Source: Anastatus disparis (Eukaryota; Arthropoda; Insecta; Hymenoptera; Eupelmidae). From it: 64,000 nucleotides of DNA. Within the stretch, counting starts at the first letter, position 1. Each line of letters opens with the position of its first letter. The notes under the pieces were generated by a model. That model did not search any database and was not told the origin of the DNA. It saw only the letters and a program-made list of their open reading frames with translations. Made by a program: the position numbers and the translations under genes. This document shows positions 56,201-64,000 of the stretch, in pieces. The stretch covers positions 992,001 through 1,056,000 of the forward strand of contig JAFFSR010000278.1 of assembly GCA_017163975.1 (NCBI GenBank), written 5' to 3'.

Positions 56201-57665
56201 CGGTTTTTATACACGTATAACTCGTTGTCTATGCTCGTATAGCGAGGCATGTATACGCGGGTAAATAGCGCGGCATATTATTGTACCGAGCTGTTTATAC
56301 CGAGGTGTATATTTAGCGCGGTTAATATGCTAGTATACCGAGCTATATTTATACACGTATGCCTCGTTGTCTATGCTCGTATAGCGAGGCATGTATACGC
56401 GGGTAAATTGCACGGCATGCTATTGTACCGAGCTGTTTATACCGTGGTGTATATTTAGCGTGGTTAATATGCTAGTATACCGAGCTATTTTTATACACGT
56501 ATGCTCGTATAGCGAGGCATGTATACGCGGGTAAATAGCACGGCATACTATTGTACCGAGCTGTTTATACCGCGGTGTATATTTAGCGCGGTTAATATGC
56601 TAGTATACCGAGCTATTTATACCGTGGTATATATTCAGCATGGTTAATATGCTAGTATACCGAGCTGTTTATAACGCGGTGTATATTTAGCGCGGTTCAT
56701 ATACTAGTATAACGAGCTGTTTATACGGCGGTTTATATTTAGCGCGGTTAATATAGTAGTATACCGAGCTGTTTATACCGCGGTGTGTATTTAGCGTGGT
56801 TGATATGCTAGTATATCAAGCTGTTTATACCGCGGTGTGTATTTAGCGTGGTTAATATGCTAGTGTACCGAGCTGTTCATACCGCAGTGAGTATGCGCAT
56901 GTAAATAGCTTGGTTATTTGCGCGTGTATGCGTACTGAGATTACTATGCCGAGGTGTGTGTGCGCGTATTAATAGCTTGGTTATTCATACGTATATGCAT
57001 ACCGAGGATACTACTGTAAGCTTATACCTAGCTATTGATTCGCGTATACCAGGTTATATATAATCGTATACCGAATCATGAATGCACGTGTAAATAGCTT
57101 GGTTATGTCGTATCATACTATGTATATAATATTATACCGAGTCAAGAAAACACGTGTAAATAGATAGGTTATATCGTATCATACATGCACGTCTAATGCG
57201 ATTGACGCTAGGGCTATTTCTGAGAACTTGTTTAATATATAAGTATATCGAGGATACATCTTTTAAACGCTTAGTTGTAGCAATCGGATTTAAAACCACG
57301 GGATTTATCAGGAGTGTGAATAATTTATGCAAGCTCTTTTCGCATGCATATTACATTTGCTAGAACGATCTTTGGTTGATATTAAGTATTTTTATAATTA
57401 ATGAAACGGTCACAAAAAAAAGCTACTGTGTAATAATGAAATGTTTACTCGGTATCTCTATATGGCTTGTTATACGTATTTACTCCTATCGTATATAAAA
57501 TACTTGACAAATAAAAAAATATCAAATTGTTATTTTGTATCGTATGGTTGATTCAAGAATAATCATGAACCACGATTCAGCATACTGGAGCAAATTTTAC
57601 CGTTATTAATTTATCACAGGTGGAATTTTGAATTGCCGAACTTCCATGCTACTGTGAATACAGCC
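53273..57665. mobile_element. 4.4-kb foldback element with tandem-repeat arms in the 3' LTR
   Basis: Ends GGCTGTATTCACAGTAGCAT on both sides (inverted). The intact 5' LTR gives the empty site, showing a 3-bp duplication ATA (53270-53272 and 57666-57668). Arms of about 1.9 kb (53273-55200 and 55745-57665) are near-identical. Each arm holds a tandem array (54060-54840 and 56095-56880) built from a 52-bp unit GCTCGGTATACTAGCATATT... mixed with a longer unit of about 90 bp containing CCTCGCTATACGAGCATA. The loop (about 545 bp) has TCAAATAAATATTTGA-type repeats. No transposase. Architecture resembles Drosophila Foldback elements, but the target duplication differs. Confidence 0.85.
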
Positions 57666-58106
57666 ATAGTAATAAGCGTATCTTTTTTTGTGCGATTTAC
57701 AATCAAGCCTCGTAATTTTACGAGTGTATTATTATTTTTCTTTAGCCAAATAGCTTTAATTAGTGCTTTGCTTGTGCGACGTGTGTGCCGGGCGACCTCG
57801 TGCGCGTTCTAGTGCTATTTCCCTTTTGTGCCAATAAAATCATATATTTTTTTTGTGTGCTTGTGCCCTTTTTGCGTGCGTGATTGTTGGAAACTATCTG
57901 CTTTACTCTTGCCGATAGTTTCTATACTATTAACAAAACGGCGTCGCATGCGTTATACGCGGCTGGCGTCCATCTTAAGAGCGCGTGCTCTAATTGTGTC
58001 GTTGTAATAATAAAGTACTTTTCTGTAATTATTATTTTACTTGTAAATCCACGCATTATTTAATACCTATATACCCAGTGCAACCTCCTAATCCCCAAGG
58101 TTGTCA
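57666..58106 (+). repeat. 3' LTR, right part
   Basis: Continues the LTR from ATAGTAATAAGCG to GGTTGTCA. AATAAA lies at about 58009. After it the sequence (CCATTTAAT) is unrelated to the leader. Confidence 0.9.
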
Positions 58107-58621
58107 CCATTTAATAGAATGTATTTCCAAATAGTTTGTTTGTTATTTCCATGAAATCGGTTATTATATAAAATAAAATAAAATAAATAGTGTACGAAAA
58201 TAGTACACAACATAAATATCAAAACTATATTATGACAAATTTAATCTAAATTATTGATGTGCACGTAATTTAAAACATTCATAATACTTAAATGCAAATT
58301 TTATATCCTCTATAGATTAAATATGGAGATTGATGATCAGGATAGTTCACTGTCTGATTCATCGATGAACATATCATTGACATCTGCAAGTACGTCAATT
58401 AATGATGAAGTGAATATATTGGTTTCATTGACTATTGGTAAAAACAATGATATTTTAGAGTCTTGCAACAAAACTTGTTTTTTGGATGGTCAATTTTTTC
58501 AAGTTGACGTTGAAAAATCACAACCAAACGAAATAATTGCAAGATGCGTCACCTGTAACGATAAAGTTTCTGGAAGCTTATCTGTTTCTTCTAATTTTGT
58601 TCGTCATTTAAAGGTAACTTT

Positions 58622-58658
<37 letters not shown>

Positions 58659-61080
58659 TGTTTATAAAAAATTTATATATATATATATATTGTTTATAAA
58701 AAATTTCAGCATAAAATTTATACCTTTTTTCTTATTTCTAAAAAGTATTTATAATATAAAAATAAAAATTATAAAGTGTACAATTTATTTTTTAGAGGAA
58801 ACATAGTGAAAAAATGGATGATTATAAAGCTTACAAAAAGTCAAAAAAGGACAACTCAAAAATAAATACTCAAAATCCTAGTTTTCGACGTTTTACATGC
58901 AATTTTTCACAAGATATATTTGAAAATAATGTAGTGTCATGTTTATTGACAAATCAATTGTCACTAAGACTAGTTGAAGATGCAACTTTCCGAAAAATTT
59001 TTGATGGTTAATATTTCTTTTTTTTTAATATACAAAAAATTTTTACATTTTAAGAAAGATTATTATTTGAATGAATAATGTTAGGATTAAAAAAATATCA
59101 AAAACTTAAAACATTTTTTTAAAAAACTTCTTTGTATTTTTTCATTATTACAAAGTGATCTTATTTGAATTTAATTTAGTTTCTTTTTTACATTATTTTT
59201 CTTTTTTACAAATTTACTTCTACATAAAAAATATATTTATAATCATTTTTGGTAATATAATATCTATGATTATTTTTAGATTGATGATAAACTTTGGATA
59301 GGAAATCAGCAGCCTTAGCATGCCGACGCTTTGAAGGAACTCATTCTTTCGATAATATTGCAGAGTTGCTATGGCTTATTTATACAACATTCGACTTGGA
59401 TGAGAATAAAATTATATCTACAGTCACTAATAATGGAAAGAATTTTGTTAAAGCTTTCAAAGAATTTGGGATAAAGGGTACAACATCATATATTTATAGG
59501 TTACTGCCAAACTACCTTTCATTTTAAATATTTTATTTCATATTTTTCTGTTACAGATGATAATAATGATTATGATAGCGATAGTGATAACTACTATGAT
59601 GAAAATAATGATAGTCATATTAACGATAATGATGACAATGATAGTGATATCGATGATGAAGATAAAGACAAAAATGATGTTATACTTATAAATCATGAAT
59701 CATTTTCTACAAATATAGTTCTGCCTCGACATTTTCGATGTGCTAGTCATACGTTAAACTTGATAGCTTCAAGTGACACAATTAAAGCAATTAACGAGTT
59801 CCCAAATATTAAATCGCAACATGAAAATATTCTGGAGAAATGCACGAGTTTATGGAAATGTTTGCAATCTCCAAAAAAACAAGAGGAATTAAAGAAAGTA
59901 TTTGGTTGTAGCTTGATGAAACCTGTAGTAACTAGATGGAATTCTTTATATGATTGTTTGAAACAACTTGTCAGTTTAAAGAAGAAAATTATGAGTAATA
60001 GAATAAAAAATATTATAAGCAAAACAAAGCTGTTTAAAGAAGAAGACTTTAATTATATTTGTGAATACATACAGCTTTCTTAACCATTAGCTGCAGCAAT
60101 TGACATATTACAGGGTGAAAATAATTGTCATTATGGTTATGTTCTTCCTTCATTGTTGAAAATCAGAAAAAAATGGTATTCTCTATCGCAAAATTTGACT
60201 GTTTGTAAGCCGTTAATTGGGAAACTTGTAAGTGCTTTGGAACGAAGATTCGACGACTTTTTCAATATTAATAAGAATGGTAAATTGGCAGCAGCCGCAG
60301 CCCTAACTCATCCAAAGTTTAAAATCAACTGGATTTCTTGTTTAAATCCAGAAGTACAGGAAAAAGTAAAACAGTTGTCTCGAGAAATGGTAAAATCTAA
60401 GCAGCAACAAATAATGCGATAGATGAAGAAGTTGAAGATTCATTCTTCAAATTTGATGAAGATGATTCGGAATTTACAAGTGCTTTTTTTCCTCAAGAAC
60501 AAGATGAAAATGAATTCATGAGATTTTTGAATAAAAAAACATTTTCATTAGATTTATTAAAAGAATTTCCAATAGTGAGAAACTTATTTATAAAATATAA
60601 TACAACGCTACCTTCTTCTGCTGCAGTTGAAAGACTCTTTTCATATGCAACATTACTAAATCTGCCGAAATTTAATAAATTGTCAGATTTTGAATTCGAA
60701 AAAAGAGTGTTATTCAAAGCGAATTCGAAAAAAAAATATTTATAAAAAAATTGTTATTATAATAAAAAACTTCAATTTTTCATTCTCAATTTAATATTGA
60801 ACATTATTTTCACTTATATTACCTGAAAATTCGATCATGAGACTCTGCAGAGCTTAAATGCCCCATCAGTAGCTACATGATTTGTGATTTTATTCATGAT
60901 TTGTGAATTCAATTCAATTTATTTCAATTCACAAATACGTTTTGATTTGTGATTTAAACTTTGGTTAAATTTTCAAATCAATTTTGATTTGTGAGTTAAA
61001 CTTATTTTAATTCACAAATCAATGATTTTTTAATTAAAGGTGAATTAAATTCCAAAATGATTTCAAATTTTGCAACCCTG
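58107..61080 (+). mobile_element. hAT transposon remnant
   Basis: Carries a hAT transposase pseudogene and ends at 61080 with TTTCAAATTTTGCAACCCTG, the complement of a CAGGGTTGCAAA-type hAT terminus. The 3' noncoding part has repeated CAAATCAATTTTGATTTGTGA words (60870-61020), as in subterminal regions. The matching left terminus is not found; the Gypsy element abuts the left side. The 8 bases after the end are ATACAATA. Confidence 0.7.
58323..60745 (+). pseudogene. hAT-family transposase, disrupted
   Basis: Starts at ATG 58323. A BED-type zinc finger (CVTCNDKVSG...HLK, then RKHSE) is split by an intron from 58616 (GTAACT) to about 58795 (TTTTTTAG). After FRKIFDG (59010) a gap follows that lacks the segment holding the first catalytic Asp; then LACRRFEGTHSFDNIAELLW (59306), an Asp-rich insert (59560-59700), LPRHFRCASHTLNLIA (59720), KPVVTRWNSLYD and LAAAAALTHPKFK. 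The C-terminal hAT dimerisation motif is SSAAVERLFSYATL (60620). Lesions: frame change near 59292, in-frame TAA at 60081-60083, frame change near 60415. Not functional. Confidence 0.75.
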
Positions 61081-61119
61081 ATACAATATCATCAATTTAT
61101 GTATGATTATGAGCATTTA

Positions 61120-61317
<198 letters not shown>

Positions 61318-61329
61318 ATTCAGTTAGTA

Positions 61330-62550
61330 AACTGTATCTCGAGAACTACTCGATGGAATTGCTTCTAATTTTGCATGGAATTTAGTTTTGTGACTAACTT
61401 CTTGGGAAGCTATTGATAATTGGTTCTTCTAGCGTAGTTTTCATTTTAAAGTTTTTTTTAAAAAAAAAAGAAAAATTCGATTTTTTGTTTTTTGTTTTTT
61501 TTTGTTTACTACTCGATGAATTTGCTTCAAAATTCGCATGGAATTAATTTGTGATTGCCCGGATAAAATAAATTTTTAAAAACTGATTTTCTTAGCTTAG
61601 TTTTAATTTTAGAGCATTTTGAAATTAAAAAAAAATGTTTCTATTTATTAAGCCAATAAAATCTTAAAAACTACTCGATGGATTTACTTCAAATTTTCCA
61701 TACAATTCAATTTTTTGATCAACTGGTGCGGAAGCGATTGAGAATTGGTTTTCTTAGCGTAGTTTTTTTTTAGAATCATTTTAAGAAATTTAAAAAAATT
61801 TCGATTTTTCATTTTTTTTGTATTTTACGTAAACTACTGGGAGAATTTGTTCGAAAATTCGTATAGAACTTAATTTCGACTGTCAAAAGTATAAAAAATT
61901 TAGTAAACTAATTTTCTTAGCTCACTTTTAATTTTAAAGCATTTTTAAAATTTTTTTAAAAATTTTTATTTTTAATTTTTTTCTATTTTACGAAAACCAG
62001 TTGATAGATTTGCTCCGAAATTTGTATGCAATTAATTCGCTACTGTCTGAAAAAAACAAGCTCTGGAAAACTAATTTTCTTAGCGCAGTTTTAATTTTAA
62101 AGCACTTTGAAAATTAAAAAAAAAATTTTTATTTTTCATTTATTTTTTTTTTGCGTTAACCATACTATAAATTTTCTCCAAAATTTTTATACAACTAATT
62201 CGCTATTGTCTGAAAAAAATAAGCTTTTGAAAACTAATTTTCTTAGCGTGGTTACAACTTTAGAGAATTTTAAAGATTTAAAAAAAAATTTCGATTCTTC
62301 TTTTCTTATTTTTTTTTATTCTACGTAAAGTACTCGATAGATTTGTTCTAAAAATTGCAGGAAAATTCTTTGCGAGCGCCAAAAGAAGGGAAACTTTTAA
62401 AAATTGATTTTAATGGTGTAGTTTTAATTTTAGAGCATTTTTAAAATTTTGAAAAAGAAATTTTTAAAAGAAAATGTTATTTATTTATCCAGTTAGATCT
62501 CGAAAATTACTCGATGGATGTGCTTCAAATTTTGTATACCATCTACACGG
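61330..62550. repeat. 163-bp satellite, eight diverged units
   Basis: The landmark CTACTCGATGGATTTGCTTC (with variants) begins near 61346, 61509, 61671, 61834, 61996, 62162, 62330 and 62508, that is steps of 163, 162, 163, 162, 166, 168 and 178. Each unit also has TTTTCTTAGCGTAGTTTTAA and a T-rich tract. Divergence between units is high, so the array is old. Confidence 0.85.
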
Positions 62551-64000
62551 AAAAACTTTTGCACCTAAAATACGTTCAAATGTCGCATATAAATTCACAT
62601 CTACTATTATTGAAATAATTTTAATATCATTCTTGAAAAAAGATTAAAATCAAATTGAGATGATGTTTCCCTCAGAAGAAATGAAATTGGAAACCAGTCA
62701 TCTATGCATTCAATATATACTCAATATGTATGTTGACTACATTCGAGACAGTCGAACAGCCTTTGTATTCAGACTTGATCGGGATTTAGCTTCAACTCGA
62801 ACGGAAAAAGTTAACAGTAGTGCGGACAACCGAGCGCGTGTTTTGAAAAGAGGTAGGGGAAAAAGAAAAAGAGGGAGTAACCAAAATACATTCTTATTAT
62901 GATGGTAAAATAGTAATTTTTAAAAAAATTAATAAATGTTACGATTTTAATATAATTTGTGAGTTTAAAACTATTAAAAAAGTATTTCAACTCCAAATCT
63001 AATTATTTTAAACAACTAGGGGGCAGATGAGCATGTATCATTTCATGTCGATGATATTTTGAAGTAGGTTTGGTCGAGTGCGCAGCGTTAACGCTTTTCC
63101 TTTTCAGTGTGCAAGTTCAACTCTTGGTCAGGATCACTTTTTTTTTAATTTTTTTTATTGTTTTAAAATTTTTTATTAATTTTTTTATTTACATTTTTTT
63201 CTTATAATATTAAACTCTAATTTTTCACGAGTATATTAGGTATACTCGTTTTTTTCAATGAATATTTTTAAAAATAAATTATTTCTTAGACGTAATGATG
63301 AAAAATATTAATAAATAAATAATAATAATGTTTATTTCATAATACTATAGTTTAATTTATTAATAATGTAATTTGTAAAATTTACATAATAAATAAATTA
63401 GACTATAATATTAATTTATTTATGTTAGAATGTATATTACATATTAATATATATCTTGAGACAGAATTTAACATTAAGCATTATAAACCTAACTATTATT
63501 CATTTATTAATATTTTTAATTATTATATCTAAGGAATAATTTATTTTTAAAAAATATTCATTGAAAACATAAGTCTACTTAAAACATAAAAAAATTTTTT
63601 TTTATTATACTATAATACTATATAAATACATTTAGAGAAATATTGATGGTTTATTTGATCTATGACATAGTTAGACCTTCTCTAAAAGTACTACAAAAAT
63701 TTTCCATTTAAATTTTGTTATTTATATTTTTTGAGCTGTGTAAAGTAAAAAAATTTGATCCTGAAAATTCAATAAATTTTTGGTAGATCTCTTGATGTCC
63801 GTTAAAGTGATCATTGAGCTGTTAAAATTTTAAATAAATAAAAGGTACAATTTTTAATTTTTTTTTAACTTTCACTATAAATTACACTTTATTATATTAA
63901 ATGCATATATACGACACGTATTTATAATTATATATAAAAGCTTACCTTTAAAAAGGCAATTTTTTATGGTGGTCAAGTACGCTTATCCTGGTAGAAAATT
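62551..64000. other. AT-rich right end, mostly unassigned
   Basis: No gene recognised. At about 62546, CACGGAAAAACTTTTGCACC resembles the end of the 926-bp element (CACGGAAAAAAGTTTTCACC), but no partner end lies in the window. The small open frame 62660-62902 has no known motif. An Asp/Lys-free AT-rich stretch fills 63140-64000. Confidence 0.4.
63064..63140 (+). other. Possible tRNA-derived (SINE head) remnant
   Basis: TTTGGTCGAGTGCGCAGCGT resembles an A box (TGGTCGAGTGCG) and, about 40 bases later, AAGTTCAACTC resembles a B box (GGTTCGANTCC, 8 of 11). A T run follows. No acceptor stem is evident, so it is not a functional tRNA. Confidence 0.3.

Larger units (their letters stand above)
42759..58106 (+). 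mobile_element. Ty3/Gypsy LTR retrotransposon carrying three nested insertions
   Basis: Direct LTRs (42759-43611, and 52849-53272 plus 57666-58106) bound a primer site, gag, pol in the order protease-RT-RNase H-integrase, a third ORF, and a polypurine tract. Insertions inside it: SINE 45043-45504, 926-bp element 50601-51526, foldback 53273-57665. Removing these and their duplications leaves about 9.5 kb. By eye the LTRs differ at roughly 15-20 positions, mostly transitions, plus a 9-bp length difference next to the 5' end. I find no clear target duplication around the whole element. Confidence 0.9.

Noticed and set aside
54479..56458. Identical 69-residue peptide in two places
   Set aside because: Produced by the mirrored tandem repeats of the foldback.
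42751..58115. ATTT as target duplication of the Gypsy element
   Set aside because: ATTT precedes the 5' LTR, but after the 3' LTR end there are two extra bases (CC) before ATTT; not convincing.

Overview
The window looks like AT-rich, repeat-dense nuclear DNA of an insect. I infer this from the mix of element families (a P-superfamily element with a THAP-domain transposase, hAT, an RNase H-bearing non-LTR retrotransposon, a Ty3/Gypsy element, a Helitron-like element, a tRNA-derived SINE and many foldback MITEs), from spliced pseudogenes and from CpG-poor, homopolymer-rich spacers. A hymenopteran is plausible but not shown. I see no convincing single-copy host gene. The nearest candidate is a minus-strand YqaJ-type nuclease gene at about 22.0-24.1 kb, which is itself cut by a MITE.

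Layout. 1-2.65 kb: no recognised gene, some CpG-rich promoter-like motifs. 2.66-4.3 kb: MITEs and repeated modules. 5,309-11,671: a complete P-superfamily transposon (8-bp target duplication, 45-bp near-perfect inverted ends) with a multi-exon transposase on the minus strand. 12.4-15.4 kb: four foldback MITEs, including the second 664-bp copy of the family at 2,658. 16,404-20,891: a 4.5-kb palindrome whose two arms each carry the same broken transposase-like gene. 22.0-24.1 kb: YqaJ gene with a TA-flanked MITE. 24.8-32.7 kb: a long-inverted-repeat element into which a full-length 6.3-kb non-LTR retrotransposon has inserted with a 13-bp target duplication. 33.6-35.5 kb: a 1.86-kb near-perfect foldback. 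35.6-36.2 kb: a satellite with a 211-bp dimeric period. 36.5-38.9 kb: a Helitron-like element filled with a TTAGCTAA array and carrying a TA-flanked MITE. 39.6-42.5 kb: another palindrome and a TTAA-flanked MITE.

42,759-58,106 is one Ty3/Gypsy element with three later insertions inside it: a tRNA-derived SINE in gag (21-bp target duplication), a 926-bp inverted-repeat element in a third ORF (removing it with a 2-bp duplication restores one reading frame), and a 4.4-kb foldback in the 3' LTR (3-bp duplication). The third ORF, downstream of integrase, carries the only CCHC zinc knuckles of the element; gag has none. 58.1-61.1 kb: a broken hAT transposase gene ending in a hAT-type terminus. 61.1-62.6 kb: a (GT)n tract and an eight-unit 163-bp satellite. 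62.6-64 kb: AT-rich, one weak tRNA-like stretch.

Nothing here forms a metabolic pathway. The region is a record of layered insertions, and most coding sequences are mobile-element genes in different stages of decay. Several frame breaks sit in A homopolymers and could be sequence errors.
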